NCBI RefSeq assembly: GCF_018736085.1
Contig: NZ_CP076134.1
Coordinates: 3,172,501-3,236,500 of the forward strand
Reading direction: 5' to 3'
Length of the DNA: 64,000 bases
From: Bradyrhizobium sediminis
Lineage (GTDB): Bacteria > Pseudomonadota > Alphaproteobacteria > Rhizobiales > Xanthobacteraceae
Numbering within the stretch: the first letter of the stretch is position 1; each line of letters starts with the position of its first letter. A program made the translations under genes and the position numbers. Shown in pieces: positions 1 through 8,688 of the stretch. The notes under the pieces were generated by a model. It did not search any database. It worked only from the letters and a program-made list of their open reading frames with translations, and was not told the origin of the DNA.

Positions 1-20
1 AACTCCAAGGAGTGTTTGTC

Positions 21-563
21 ATGGCAGAAGCTGCAACAACATTACCGATCGAGACCGAAGCTGGCCCGGCCGCACCGGCGACCAAACCCGCGGACTGGCA
101 GCCCTTTGAAGCGCTGCGCAATCAGGTCGACCGGCTGTTTCACGATTTCCAGACCGGCTTCATGCAGGCCCCGTTGTTCCGCCCGCTGCCCGACATAGAA
201 TCGTTCTGGCGCCGCGACCTCGGCTTCAATGTCACGCCGGCGATCGATGTCGTCGAAAAGGACAAGGCGTTCGAGGTGACGGCCGAACTGCCGGGGCTCG
301 ACGTCAAGGACATCGACATCCAGCTCGCTGACGGTGTGCTGACGATCAAGGGTGAAAAGCAGGAGCAAAAGGAAGAGAAGACCAAGGACCGCTACGTCTC
401 CGAGCGCCGCTACGGTTCCTTCCGCCGCTCGCTGCAGGTGCCCGGCAGCGTCGACGCCGGCAAGATCGAGGCGAGCTACAAGAGCGGGGTCCTGACGGTG
501 ACGCTGCCGAAGTCGCCGGACGCGCAGAACAACCAGAAGAAGATTCCCGTAACCTCGAAATAG
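21..563 (+). CDS. Small heat shock protein, Hsp20/alpha-crystallin family
   Basis: ATP-independent holdase of 180 residues that binds unfolding proteins in the cytoplasm. The alpha-crystallin domain covers about residues 72-165: a conserved LPG turn, the SGVLTVTLPK segment that closes the domain, and a C-terminal I-P-V motif (residues KKIPVTSK) of the type that bridges dimers in oligomers. The ATG at 21 is preceded by AAGGAG at 7-12; a GTG at 12 in the same frame overlaps that site and is unlikely. groEL lies 86 bp downstream on the same strand, so the two chaperones are probably co-induced. The heat-shock promoter would lie left of the window. Family assignment is firm. Confidence 0.95.
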   Translation: MAEAATTLPIETEAGPAAPATKPADWQPFEALRNQVDRLFHDFQTGFMQAPLFRPLPDIESFWRRDLGFNVTPAIDVVEKDKAFEVTAELPGLDVKDIDIQLADGVLTIKGEKQEQKEEKTKDRYVSERRYGSFRRSLQVPGSVDAGKIEASYKSGVLTVTLPKSPDAQNNQKKIPVTSK

Positions 564-575
564 ACACACTATCGA

Positions 576-606
576 CCTCGCCGCATCACGATGTTGACCG
601 GCGAGG
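576..606 (+). other. Intercistronic hairpin between hsp20 and groEL
   Basis: CCTCGCCG (576-583) and CGGCGAGG (599-606) form a perfect 8-bp stem with a 15-nt loop. No T-run follows, so it is more likely an mRNA processing or stability element, letting hsp20 and groEL accumulate at different levels, than a full terminator. The role is inferred. Confidence 0.4.
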
Positions 607-649
607 GCGCACGTCATTCTGACGACCCGCATGCACCGAGAGGCAGCGA

Positions 650-2272
650 ATGGCCCACAAGCAAATCCTGTTTCATTCCGCGGCCCGCGAGAAGGTGTTG
701 CGGGGAGCCACGCTCCTCGCCGACGCGGTGCGGGTCACGCTGGGGCCGAAATCGAAATCGGTTCTGATCCAGAAGAGCTGGGGCGCGCCGATCGTGTGCA
801 ACGACGGTGTCACCATCGCCAAGGAAATCGACCTCAAGGACCCCGAAGAAAACCTCGGTGCCCAGGTTCTTCGCCAGGCGGCGGAGAGGACCGGAGACGT
901 GGTCGGCGACGGCACCAGCACAGCGACCATCCTCGCACATGCGATCCTTGCCGACGGCGTACGCAATGTCGTGGCAGGCGCCAGCGCCATCGATCTCAAG
1001 CGCGGACTGGACCGTGCCGCACGTGTTGCGATCGAGGCGCTGCGCGCCATGTCTCGCCCGGTGAAGACGAAAGCAGAGAAGGCCCAGGTCGCAACCTTGT
1101 CGGCCCACAATGATCCGGCGATCGGCGATCTTGTTGCCGACGCCATCGAGAAGGTCGGCGGCGACGGCGTGATTTCGGTCGAGGAATCCAAGACCACGGA
1201 GACTACGCTGGACGTGGTCGAAGGCATGAAGTTCGATCGCGGCTTCATATCGCCTTACTTCGTCACCGACGCAGAGCGCATGGAAGCCGTGCTGGAGGAT
1301 CCGTACGTGCTGCTGTGCGATCACAAGATCGGGGCGCTGCGCGACCTGATCCCGGTACTCGAACAGGTCGCCAAGTCCGGCCGCCCGTTGTTGATCGTGG
1401 CCGAGGACATCGAGGGAGAGGCGCTGGCGACGTTGATCGTCAACCGGCTCAGGGGCGTTCTCAAGGGCTGCGCGGTCAAGGCACCCGGCTTCGGAGACCG
1501 GCGCAAGGCGATGTTGGAAGACATCGCTATCCTGACCGGCGCGCAGGTGATCTCCGAGGAGATCGGCCTCAAGCTGGAAAGCGCCACTTTGCAGCAACTC
1601 GGCCGTGCGGCGCGCGTGGTCGCAGACAAGGAAAACACCACCCTGATCGGCAGTGGCGGCGACCGCGCCCGGATCGACGGCCGGATTGCGCAAATTCGGC
1701 GCGAAATCGAAAAGACCACCAGCGACTACGACCGCGAAAAGCTTGAGGAGCGGCTCGCCAAACTGGCCGGCGGTGTCGCGGTGATCCGCGTCGGCGCGCC
1801 GACGGAAGCCGAGATGAAGGCCAAGAAGGAGGCGCTCGATGACGCCATCAGTTCCACCAAGGCAGCGGTGGCCGAAGGCATCGTGCCGGGCGGCGGCCTT
1901 GCGCTGCTCAAATGCATTGAAGCGGTCACCCGGGAAGAAGCAGCTTGCGAAGGCGACGAAAGGACCGGGGTCCAGATCCTGAAGCGGGCGCTCGATGCCC
2001 CTGCCCGCCAGATCGCAGTGAATTCCGCCGTCGATGGCGGCGTCGTGGTAGCGCGGATGCTGGGCGGCCAAGGCAATTTCGGCTTCGATGCCGCGCGCAA
2101 GGAATATGTCGACCTGGTCGAGGCCGGCATCGTTGATCCCGCCAAGGTGGTACGTACCGCGCTGGAAAACGCCGTGTCCGTCGCAAGCGTATTGCTGCTC
2201 ACGGAAGCGACGATGACGGAGATTCCGGAGCCGAAGCGCGAGCGGCCTGCCGAGCCGGAATTGGCGATGTGA
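650..2272 (+). CDS. groEL: Chaperonin GroEL (60 kDa subunit), paralogue without groES
   Basis: Full-length 540-residue chaperonin subunit; family members form two stacked heptamers that fold proteins with ATP and GroES. The nucleotide-binding motif GDGTS is at residues 86-90 and the C-terminal equatorial motif region ([11 protein letters not shown]) is intact. GAGAGG lies just before the ATG. Odd points: no groES is adjacent, and the C-terminus ends in a charged stretch ([12 protein letters not shown]) instead of the usual Gly-Gly-Met repeats. Bradyrhizobia carry several groEL copies with distinct roles, and this looks like an accessory copy borrowing GroES from elsewhere. It sits between hsp20 and a small cytochrome gene. 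Confidence 0.95.
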   Translation: MAHKQILFHSAAREKVLRGATLLADAVRVTLGPKSKSVLIQKSWGAPIVCNDGVTIAKEIDLKDPEENLGAQVLRQAAERTGDVVGDGTSTATILAHAILADGVRNVVAGASAIDLKRGLDRAARVAIEALRAMSRPVKTKAEKAQVATLSAHNDPAIGDLVADAIEKVGGDGVISVEESKTTETTLDVVEGMKFDRGFISPYFVTDAERMEAVLEDPYVLLCDHKIGALRDLIPVLEQVAKSGRPLLIVAEDIEGEALATLIVNRLRGVLKGCAVKAPGFGDRRKAMLEDIAILTGAQVISEEIGLKLESATLQQLGRAARVVADKENTTLIGSGGDRARIDGRIAQIRREIEKTTSDYDREKLEERLAKLAGGVAVIRVGAPTEAEMKAKKEALDDAISSTKAAVAEGIVPGGGLALLKCIEAVTREEAACEGDERTGVQILKRALDAPARQIAVNSAVDGGVVVARMLGGQGNFGFDAARKEYVDLVEAGIVDPAKVVRTALENAVSVASVLLLTEATMTEIPEPKRERPAEPELAM

Positions 2273-2284
2273 TCGGCGGGCCCG

Positions 2285-2584
2285 ATGCCGCGCAACAGGA
2301 CGGGTGCGAGCGCCATCGTCTCAGCCGCCGCGATCGCGTCGGCGGCCCTGCCCGCCCATGCCGTAACCCCTGAAGAAGCCTTCAAGGCGGGTTGCGGCGG
2401 CTGTCATGGCTCGGACAAGAATATCCTTCGCGAAATCCCGACGGGCCCGGATGAGGTACGGCGTGCCTGGATTCTGAAATTCATGGCCGGCCACCCCAAT
2501 GAAATGGATTCGGTCAAACCTCAAATCGTCGAATATCTCGTGGAGAAGAGCGCTACTGCGAAGAGCTGGTGGCAATTCTGGTGA
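2285..2584 (+). CDS. Small secreted c-type cytochrome
   Basis: A 99-residue protein with a Sec signal peptide (about residues 1-26, cleavage after AHA) and a single haem-binding motif C37-x-x-C40-H41. A Met within FMAGH could be the second axial ligand. The protein is shorter than most class I cytochromes. It starts 12 bp after groEL and is probably cotranscribed. A periplasmic electron-transfer role is inferred from the haem motif; the partner is not evident. The TTSWW-like C-terminus (SWWQFW) is strongly aromatic. Confidence 0.8.
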   Translation: MPRNRTGASAIVSAAAIASAALPAHAVTPEEAFKAGCGGCHGSDKNILREIPTGPDEVRRAWILKFMAGHPNEMDSVKPQIVEYLVEKSATAKSWWQFW

Positions 2585-2727
2585 GTTGCAGGGCGGCGAC
2601 ACGGCCAATCCGCCGAACACGCATAGCCCGCCACCTTGTTTGATCCAGCGCAACGACGCGGTAGCGGAATCGGCTCATTTTATGTTTGCGGATGTTCCCT
2701 TCCCTGGACAATGCCGCTTAACTTCCG

Positions 2728-2761
2728 GATGCTCTTGAGTTCGGCTCGGGAGCATCTTTTT
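2728..2761 (+). terminator. Probable rho-independent terminator after the groEL cluster
   Basis: GATGCTC (2728-2734) pairs with GAGCATC (2750-2756) around a 15-nt loop and is followed by five T (2757-2761). It lies between the plus-strand cytochrome gene and the 3' end of minus-strand btaA. The rest of the interval 2585-2801 shows no gene. Confidence 0.6.
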
Positions 2762-2801
2762 CTCCAAGCCGATGCCTTGGCCGGGCTTTTTGAAGCGGCG
2801 A

Positions 2802-4007
2802 TCAGCGCCGCTTGTAACAATGGAACCCGCCATAAATCCCCGACCGGTCGCGCGTGAAACCGGTCGCGCTCCGTTCCTCGTCGCGACGCCAGATCTGCCG
2901 GAGCGGCGCCAATTCCTCATTCTCCAGCGGAGATTCCCTCCCGGCGGTACGAAAAATGACCCGAACGTCCTCGCTGCCGGTGCGATCGATGGCATTCCAG
3001 AGCGCGCGGATCTCCTCGGATGCCATCCAGTCCTGCGAGTCCAGCAGCACCACCGCATCGACCTCACGCGCCGGCAGGGCCTCCAGGAATTGCCGGAGAT
3101 TGGCGTGCACCGGAATGATCAATCCCGCGCCGTCGCGCATGCGTTCGAACTGGCTGCGTTGCAGGTAAGGCGGCAAGCAGGCATCGCCCGGCCCGGGATA
3201 GCTGCGATGCAGGGCCTGCCATGCAAAGTAATTGGTCGCGTTGGGGTGGCCGTTGATCAAGCGCAGCAACCGCTCGTGAAGCACTTCGTTGAGCGGCGCA
3301 TCAGCTCCGAGCAGCGCCCGCTGCTGGGGCGGAATGCCGAGGCTGAACAGCAACGCGGGAGTTCCCGTGATCAGTCGCGCCAGCGGCGAATGAAACAGGC
3401 GATGGAGGCGATCCAGCGCCTGAATGCGTTCGGGAGCATCCGCCTTCCCGTTCAGCAGAGCCGCCAGGTCGATCCGCGCCAATTTCGCCAGCAGGTGGGC
3501 AAGGCCGATGAAGCGGCCGAGCATACCGTGACGGTAGAATCCGTCGGTGAAATAGGCATGCCGCGGTCGCCCAAGGACGTTGCACTTGTCCCAGTAGGCG
3601 CGCGTCTCGGCGTCGAGCAAAGGTCGCAGCCGCTCTAGATAGAGGCCGGTGTTGGAGATCGAGGCGGCCTCGCCGAAGAACTGCCAGAATTCGGCGTAGC
3701 TGGAGAAGCCCCGAAGCCCGGCGAGCTTGAGGTTGAGCAGCGAGAGGTGCGCCTCGTTGAGGTCGACCGCGTACACCTGCGCCGGTCGCGCGGTGAGATA
3801 GGACAGCGCGTTGCATCCGCCGGATGAGATAGTGACGATGGTCGAGCCGACCGGCAACCGAAGCGCGGCGAGATCGGCTTCGGGGTCCTCCCAGATCTGG
3901 GTGTAGACCAGTCGGCGGAACCAGAACGCGAATAGCCGGTCCCAGACCGTCGCTTCGTCGAGACCCCTGCTGTTGCGGACCGCGTCGGCGATAAGCTGCG
4001 TATTCAT
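2802..4007 (-). CDS. btaA: BtaA: SAM:diacylglycerol 3-amino-3-carboxypropyltransferase
   Basis: 401 residues of the DUF3419/BtaA family. BtaA moves the 3-amino-3-carboxypropyl group of S-adenosylmethionine onto diacylglycerol to give diacylglycerylhomoserine, the first step to the phosphorus-free betaine lipid DGTS. The N-terminal half carries the SAM-site signature ISSGGCNALSYL (about residues 60-72) and the acidic YAVDLNEAHL strand. The start has GGAGG at a good distance. btaB is divergent, and a PHO-box-like repeat lies on the minus strand 43-60 bp upstream. In Sinorhizobium meliloti these genes are known to be induced by phosphate limitation through PhoB. Confidence 0.9.
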   Translation of the reverse strand: MNTQLIADAVRNSRGLDEATVWDRLFAFWFRRLVYTQIWEDPEADLAALRLPVGSTIVTISSGGCNALSYLTARPAQVYAVDLNEAHLSLLNLKLAGLRGFSSYAEFWQFFGEAASISNTGLYLERLRPLLDAETRAYWDKCNVLGRPRHAYFTDGFYRHGMLGRFIGLAHLLAKLARIDLAALLNGKADAPERIQALDRLHRLFHSPLARLITGTPALLFSLGIPPQQRALLGADAPLNEVLHERLLRLINGHPNATNYFAWQALHRSYPGPGDACLPPYLQRSQFERMRDGAGLIIPVHANLRQFLEALPAREVDAVVLLDSQDWMASEEIRALWNAIDRTGSEDVRVIFRTAGRESPLENEELAPLRQIWRRDEERSATGFTRDRSGIYGGFHCYKRR

Positions 4008-4049
4008 CCATCCTCCGAATCAACAATCCGATGACGGTATCGCGGGCAC

Positions 4050-4067
4050 GCTGCAGTTTTGCGACAG
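4050..4067 (-). promoter_or_regulatory. PHO box upstream of btaA
   Basis: Minus-strand reading is CTGTCGC-AAAA-CTGCAGC: two heptamers at an 11-bp period matching the PhoB consensus (CTGTCAT N4 CTGTCAT), with an A-rich spacer. A possible -10 (TACCGT) follows 10 nt later. Found by eye; no matrix score computed. Confidence 0.6.
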
Positions 4068-4100
4068 CAACGACGGCAAGGCCGCAGCTACCTGCGTACG

Positions 4101-4118
4101 CTGTCACACCCTTGTCGC
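4101..4118 (+). promoter_or_regulatory. PHO box upstream of btaB
   Basis: Plus-strand CTGTCAC-ACCC-TTGTCGC has the two heptamers at an 11-bp period. Transcription would then begin near 4135-4140. This argues that translation of btaB starts downstream of that point, at 4167. Confidence 0.6.
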
Positions 4119-4166
4119 GCGAACATCGCAAGGAGAAAACCATTGCAGGCAATGCGAGGTGTTTGG

Positions 4167-4871
4167 ATGTCGGCTTATTCCCGGGATATCGGCGCAGATA
4201 GCTCATGGCCGGTCGAGGCAACCGTTCGCATGAACCGGATGTACCGCCGGCAGCGCCACATCTACGACGGCACGAGACGATATTACCTGCTCGGCAGGGA
4301 CCGGCTGATCGCGGACTTACGGCCCAACGCCGGCGCGAACGTGCTGGAGATCGGCTGCGGAACCGGCAGAAACCTCGTGCACGCCGCCCGGCTCTATCCC
4401 CAGGCGAGATTTTTCGGCATCGATGTCTCGACGGAGATGTTGACGTCGGCGATATCGGCGATCTCACGGCGCGATTTGACCAGACAAATTCGCGTCGCCC
4501 ACGGCGACGCAACCGCGTTCGATCCGCAGCCTTTGTTCGGCGTCACGGCATTCGATCACGTGATGATCTCCTACAGCCTGTCGATGATCCCGGACTGGCG
4601 CGGCGTTCTGGCGGCGGCCGCGAGCTGCCTCAGGCCGGGGGGATCCCTGCACATTGTCGACTTTGGCAATCAGGAGCGCTTGCCTGCCGTGACCCGTCCT
4701 CTGCTCCGACGCTGGCTCGCCATGTTCGACGTCACGCCGCGCGACGAACTCCAACGGGTGCTGTCAGCCACGGCTGATGCCGCCGGCGCCGATCTGAGGT
4801 TCGAACGGCCGTTCCGCGGCTATGCGCAATACGCCGTATTGGCGCTCCCCCCGGGGCCGACTCTGCCGTGA
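4167..4871 (+). CDS. btaB: BtaB: diacylglycerylhomoserine N-methyltransferase
   Basis: Class I SAM-dependent methyltransferase, 234 residues, that adds three methyl groups to the homoserine amine to finish the betaine lipid DGTS. The substrate-side signature YRRQRHIYDGTRRYYLLGR precedes SAM motif I (VLEIGCGTGRN), as in characterised BtaB. Start choice: ATG at 4167 has GAGG 7 nt upstream and fits the inferred transcription start. Alternatives in frame are TTG 4143, which has AAGGAG at 4130-4135, and ATG 4152. The stop overlaps the next start (GTGA), so the SMR gene is translationally coupled. Confidence 0.88.
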   Translation: MSAYSRDIGADSSWPVEATVRMNRMYRRQRHIYDGTRRYYLLGRDRLIADLRPNAGANVLEIGCGTGRNLVHAARLYPQARFFGIDVSTEMLTSAISAISRRDLTRQIRVAHGDATAFDPQPLFGVTAFDHVMISYSLSMIPDWRGVLAAAASCLRPGGSLHIVDFGNQERLPAVTRPLLRRWLAMFDVTPRDELQRVLSATADAAGADLRFERPFRGYAQYAVLALPPGPTLP

Positions 4872-5191
4872 GCGCCTGGCTTGCATTGCTGGCGGCCGGA
4901 TTGTTCGAGATAGCCTGGGCGTTCGGCCTGAAATATTCCGATGGCTTGACCCGGTTTTGGCCGACGGCCGCAACCCTGGTCGCGATCGGCCTCAGCTTCG
5001 GGCTGATGGCCGTCGCGCTCAAGTCGCTGCCGTTCGGCACGGCCTATGCGGTGTGGACGGGCATCGGTGCCACCGGCAGCATCCTCGTCGGAATGCTGAT
5101 CTACAGCGAGCCGGCCGACCCGGTCCGGGTACTGTGCCTCACGCTGATCGTGGCCGGGATGGTCGGGCTCAAGCTCAACTCGCCGGTGTGA
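4868..5191 (+). CDS. SMR-family transporter coupled to btaB
   Basis: A 107-residue membrane protein with four predicted helices, of the small multidrug resistance family (EmrE/SugE/Gdx type). The essential glutamate is at residue 14 (LFEIAWAFGLKYS), and the YAVWTGIGA motif of helix 3 is present. It overlaps btaB by 4 bp and so is produced with it. Family members export cations such as guanidinium or quaternary amines; the distant relatives ArnE/ArnF move lipid-linked sugars. Given the operon, a role in betaine-lipid traffic or amine export is possible but unproven. The 3' end overlaps the convergent gene by 17 bp. Confidence 0.85.
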   Translation: MSAWLALLAAGLFEIAWAFGLKYSDGLTRFWPTAATLVAIGLSFGLMAVALKSLPFGTAYAVWTGIGATGSILVGMLIYSEPADPVRVLCLTLIVAGMVGLKLNSPV

Positions 5192-6185
5192 GAGACCGCT
5201 TCGCGCGCCAGCTCCGCCACCCTTCCACTGCGCCGAACAGAACGAGCGCCATTAGAAACGGAAGCAGGTGATACCAAACCCGGAATATCAATAGGGCCGC
5301 AATCAGCGGTTCCCTGTGCTCGCTACCGAGTCCGACCAGTATCGCTGCGTCGAATACACCGATGCCTGCAGGCGCATGACTGGCAAAGCCCAGCAACGTC
5401 GCCGCGATGAACACCGCGATCACGTGGAAGATCCCGATATCCATTCCGGCCGGAATCAGCACGTACATCGCCAGCGCGGCGGCGCCGAGATCGACGATCC
5501 CGATCCCGATCTGCAGCAGGACCATGGGCCCCGAAGGCAACCTGACCGGCCACCGGCTGGTGCCGAAGCGCCTCGGTGCAAGCCAGGTCCAAAGCAGGAA
5601 TGCAAATACCCCGACAAGCAGCGCCGCCGCCAGCAGCCGATTGACCGCCGGCGGCAGAAAGTCGATCAGGCTGATGGCGCCGGGCTCGCCGAGCAGGCTC
5701 AGCGCGAGCGCCGTCAAATTACCCAGCCAGAATGTCAGCCCGGTCAGAAAGCTGATATTGGCGACGTCGAAAACGCCGAGGCCATGATGCGAATAGATGC
5801 GATAGCGGATCACCGGCGCAATCAACGCGACTGCGCCGACGCCGTGTGCAATCGGATAGCTGGTGAAACTCGCGAGAGCCGCGACCCGGTAGGTTACGTC
5901 GTCGCGCCTGATCGTACGCAGCGCCAGCAGATCGTACAGCGTCAGGCTGAGGTATGAGATCGCGACCAGCAGCAGCGCCAGCCCGACGAGGCCGGCACTC
6001 GTGCGCCGAACGGCCTCGAATACCTCAACGTAGTCGACGTTCTTGAGCGCATGGGTCAACGCGTATATCGCCGCCGCCGCGATGGCGACGCTGACGACGA
6101 CACCCAGGCCCCGCAATCGAGCGCCGCCGAGGGTCCCTTGCGGCACAATGGCTTTCAGCGGGCGTGTCCATTCGGGCAACGACAT
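5175..6185 (-). CDS. Integral membrane protein, LPG-synthase TM/UPF0104 family
   Basis: About 336 residues with eight or so hydrophobic segments. It resembles the flippase-like transmembrane half of lysylphosphatidylglycerol synthases and the YbhN/UPF0104 family, but has no soluble synthase domain. The motif ASHAPAGIGVFDAAIL near residue 290 is typical of the family. The ATG at 6185 is chosen; the frame stays open to a TTG at 6287. It is convergent with the bta operon. A lipid-handling role is inferred from family only; the substrate is unknown. Confidence 0.75.
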   Translation of the reverse strand: MSLPEWTRPLKAIVPQGTLGGARLRGLGVVVSVAIAAAAIYALTHALKNVDYVEVFEAVRRTSAGLVGLALLLVAISYLSLTLYDLLALRTIRRDDVTYRVAALASFTSYPIAHGVGAVALIAPVIRYRIYSHHGLGVFDVANISFLTGLTFWLGNLTALALSLLGEPGAISLIDFLPPAVNRLLAAALLVGVFAFLLWTWLAPRRFGTSRWPVRLPSGPMVLLQIGIGIVDLGAAALAMYVLIPAGMDIGIFHVIAVFIAATLLGFASHAPAGIGVFDAAILVGLGSEHREPLIAALLIFRVWYHLLPFLMALVLFGAVEGWRSWRAKRSLTPAS

Positions 6186-6320
6186 CAATGATCGTGCGGC
6201 CTGATTCGGGGTGGTCGACACGATCCATTGGCATGTTGTCGTGACAGCCGCGTTACCGTCGCACCGCGACTCCGGAAAGCGCTGCAATCGAAATCAGGAC
6301 GCGGCGGCCTGGCGTGCCAC

Positions 6321-6932
6321 CTACCACAGCGACTGCCGCGCGCGTTCCGGCCAGGCCCGGTCATAGTCCTCGCCGCCAACGCGGTTGTCGCTCATTTCGG
6401 CGAGGATCTGGCCCGGGGTCGGCAAGCTTTTGGGATCAATCCGCTTGTCCGGATTCCAAAGGTCGGAGCGCACGATGGCGCGTGCACACTGAAAGTAGAC
6501 CTCGTCCACCGTCATGACGATGACCGTACGCGGCGCCTTGCCGTCGATCCCGAACGACGCCAGCAAGCCAGCTTCCGCCGACAGCTGCGCGCGGCCGTTG
6601 ACCCGCAGCGTACTGCCGGAGCCGGGAATCAGAAACAACAGCGCCACCCTGGGGTCGCGCACGATGTTGCGCAGCGAATCGACGCGGTTGTTGCCGCGGC
6701 GATCCGGCATCATCAGCGTCTTCTCGTCATGGACCCGGACAAAGCCGGGCAGATCGCCGCGCGGCGAGCAATCCAGTCCCTCCGGCCCGCACGTCGCCAG
6801 CGCCGCGAACGGCGATTTGTGGATCAGCATCCGATATGGCGGCGTTATCCGGTTCGCGACCTTGACGGTCGACGCCTCGTTCGGCTGCCCGTAGATCGCC
6901 TCCAGCTGTTCGATCGTTGCAATCATCGGCAT
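6321..6932 (-). CDS. PPOX-type flavoprotein (pyridoxamine 5'-phosphate oxidase family)
   Basis: 203-residue split-barrel FMN protein. The body (IHKSPFAALATCGPEGLDCSPRG, then a DDR-like loop MPDRRGNNRVDSLRN) matches the MSMEG_1061-like branch of the PPOX family rather than true PdxH. It begins 3 bp after the phnN stop on the same strand, so it is probably the last gene of the phnGHIJKLMN operon. Its link to phosphonate catabolism is not established; a redox or detoxification role is a guess. Confidence 0.78.
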   Translation of the reverse strand: MPMIATIEQLEAIYGQPNEASTVKVANRITPPYRMLIHKSPFAALATCGPEGLDCSPRGDLPGFVRVHDEKTLMMPDRRGNNRVDSLRNIVRDPRVALLFLIPGSGSTLRVNGRAQLSAEAGLLASFGIDGKAPRTVIVMTVDEVYFQCARAIVRSDLWNPDKRIDPKSLPTPGQILAEMSDNRVGGEDYDRAWPERARQSLW

Positions 6933-6935
6933 CGC

Positions 6936-7520
6936 TCAAACACCCCTGATGACCAGCAATAGTTCACGCGCGTGATCCTCGGCGCGGCCGATATTCATGA
7001 TCGTCACATCGGGCGCTGCGGCATCATCTACAGCGCGATTGAGCCGGTCCGCAACCCGTCCGTCGCTGCCACGCGCCCGCGTGGCAAGCCGCTCGGCAAG
7101 CATTTCGGGAGGCGCCGTGATCGAGACCACAGTGACACCAACGTAGGCATGGCGCATCGCCCCAACGACCGTGCGCGAGACGTTGGCGACAACGGTGCGT
7201 CCGGCGCGGATCTCGTCGGCGATCGTGCGGCGCAGTCCGTAGCAATGGCCATGCGCCTCCCAATGCATCGCAAATTCGCCTAGTGCCTGTGCCTGTCGAA
7301 AGGCATCAAGGTCCATTTGCTCATTGTCTTCGGACGGCGAGGCCGCCCGCGTCACCACGCGGCGCGGAAAGACGATACCACCATCATCGGCGCAGGCGGC
7401 CCGGGCCAGCCCGATCAGGGTATCCTTGCCGGCGCCGCTCGGGCCGACCACCAGCACGAGCCGGCCGGGGCCGATCTCCATGCCAGGCCAATCGCCGGAT
7501 ATCGTCGGCGCCCCGGTCAC
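6936..7520 (-). CDS. phnN: PhnN: ribose 1,5-bisphosphate phosphokinase
   Basis: 194 residues, guanylate-kinase-like fold. PhnN phosphorylates ribose 1,5-bisphosphate to PRPP, returning the ribose of the C-P lyase pathway to nucleotide metabolism. The P-loop GPSGAGKDT is at residues 26-34, and the lid region RVVTRAASPSEDNEQM follows, as in the family. It overlaps phnM by 4 bp. The first ten residues are variable, so the exact start is less sure. Confidence 0.92.
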   Translation of the reverse strand: MTGAPTISGDWPGMEIGPGRLVLVVGPSGAGKDTLIGLARAACADDGGIVFPRRVVTRAASPSEDNEQMDLDAFRQAQALGEFAMHWEAHGHCYGLRRTIADEIRAGRTVVANVSRTVVGAMRHAYVGVTVVSITAPPEMLAERLATRARGSDGRVADRLNRAVDDAAAPDVTIMNIGRAEDHARELLLVIRGV

Positions 7521-8674
7521 GCCACGCGATGTCCTTCGCGCCAGACGCTGCGCACCACCGGGACATCGCGGGCGACATGGACGCGGATCAAATCGGCGCG
7601 CTTGCCGGCCGCGATCTCGCCCCGGTCGGCAAGACCGACCGCTTCGGCTGGCGTCTTGGTGACGGTGCGGACCGCGGAGGCCAGATCGATGTCGGGCACG
7701 CGCTGCGGCAATTGCAGCGCCGCCATCAAGAGGCTCGAAGGGATGTAATCGGAGGACAGGATGTCCAGCAGTCCCTCGCGGGCGAGATCGACCGCGGCGA
7801 TATTGCCGGAATGCGAGCCGCCGCGCACCACGTTGGGCGCCCCCATCAGGATGCCGATGCCGGCCTGGTGCAGACCGCGCGCGGCTTCCATGGTGGTCGG
7901 AAATTCCGCCACCGAAACGCGATCCCTGATGGCATCGGTGACATTTTCCTCGGTGGTGTCGTCGTGACTGGCGAGCGGGATCTCGTACTGATGCGCCAGC
8001 GCCACGATCTCCCGCATGTTGGTCGCAGCATAGGCCTTCTGATAGGCAAACCGCCGTTCGAACAGCGTGTCGAGTTCGGCGTCGGTCATGCCGGCGCCTT
8101 TGCCGCGGTAATAGTCGCGCAGCTTGCCTTCGTCGCGAAATTGGCGTTGTCCGGGCGTGTGATCCATCAGCGACATCAAGCGGATGTCCGGCCGCCCGAT
8201 CAGTTCCTTGGCTTCCTCGACCACATCCGGCATCGGGATCTCGCAGCGCAGATGCAGGAAATGATCCGCGCGCAGCAAATTGGCGTCACGCGCCGCCGTG
8301 ATCGCCCCGGCCAGCACGCCTGCCCTGCCGTCGACGTCCTCGGCGCCGTCTTCGCGCCAGACCCGCAACGAATCGAGCACCGTGGTGATGCCCGATGTCG
8401 CCAGCTGACCATCATAGGAGACGACGGCTGCGATCGGATCCCAGAACACCTTTGGCCGCGGCACATAATGCGCTTCCAGATGATCGGTGTGCAGCTCGAT
8501 CAGGCCGGGCATGATCAGGTCGCCGCCGGCGTCCTCGCTGCCCGCCTGGGCGTTGCCCTCGCCGAACTCCGCGATACGGCCGTCGGCAAAGGCGACCCAG
8601 CCGCGCTCGATCACGCGGTCCGCCAGTACGATCCTGGCGTTGCCAATAACGGTTTCGGAACCGGTCGAATTCAT
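7517..8674 (-). CDS. phnM: PhnM: alpha-D-ribose 1-methylphosphonate 5-triphosphate diphosphatase (copy 1)
   Basis: 385-residue amidohydrolase-fold enzyme that removes pyrophosphate from ribose 1-methylphosphonate 5-triphosphate before C-P cleavage. The metal site motif H62-T-D64 lies in GLIELHTDHLEAHYVPRP, followed by SHDDTTEEN and [14 protein letters not shown], both characteristic of PhnM. It sits in the core operon between phnL and phnN. A second, more divergent PhnM is at 19616-20809 with an H-G-D motif instead of H-T-D. Confidence 0.95.
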   Translation of the reverse strand: MNSTGSETVIGNARIVLADRVIERGWVAFADGRIAEFGEGNAQAGSEDAGGDLIMPGLIELHTDHLEAHYVPRPKVFWDPIAAVVSYDGQLATSGITTVLDSLRVWREDGAEDVDGRAGVLAGAITAARDANLLRADHFLHLRCEIPMPDVVEEAKELIGRPDIRLMSLMDHTPGQRQFRDEGKLRDYYRGKGAGMTDAELDTLFERRFAYQKAYAATNMREIVALAHQYEIPLASHDDTTEENVTDAIRDRVSVAEFPTTMEAARGLHQAGIGILMGAPNVVRGGSHSGNIAAVDLAREGLLDILSSDYIPSSLLMAALQLPQRVPDIDLASAVRTVTKTPAEAVGLADRGEIAAGKRADLIRVHVARDVPVVRSVWREGHRVA

Positions 8675-8688
8675 GTCAATTGTCTTTC

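Noticed and set aside
614..2071. Long minus-strand open frame opposite groEL
   Set aside because: It is a GC-rich antisense shadow of a clear groEL gene, with no RBS and no recognisable product.
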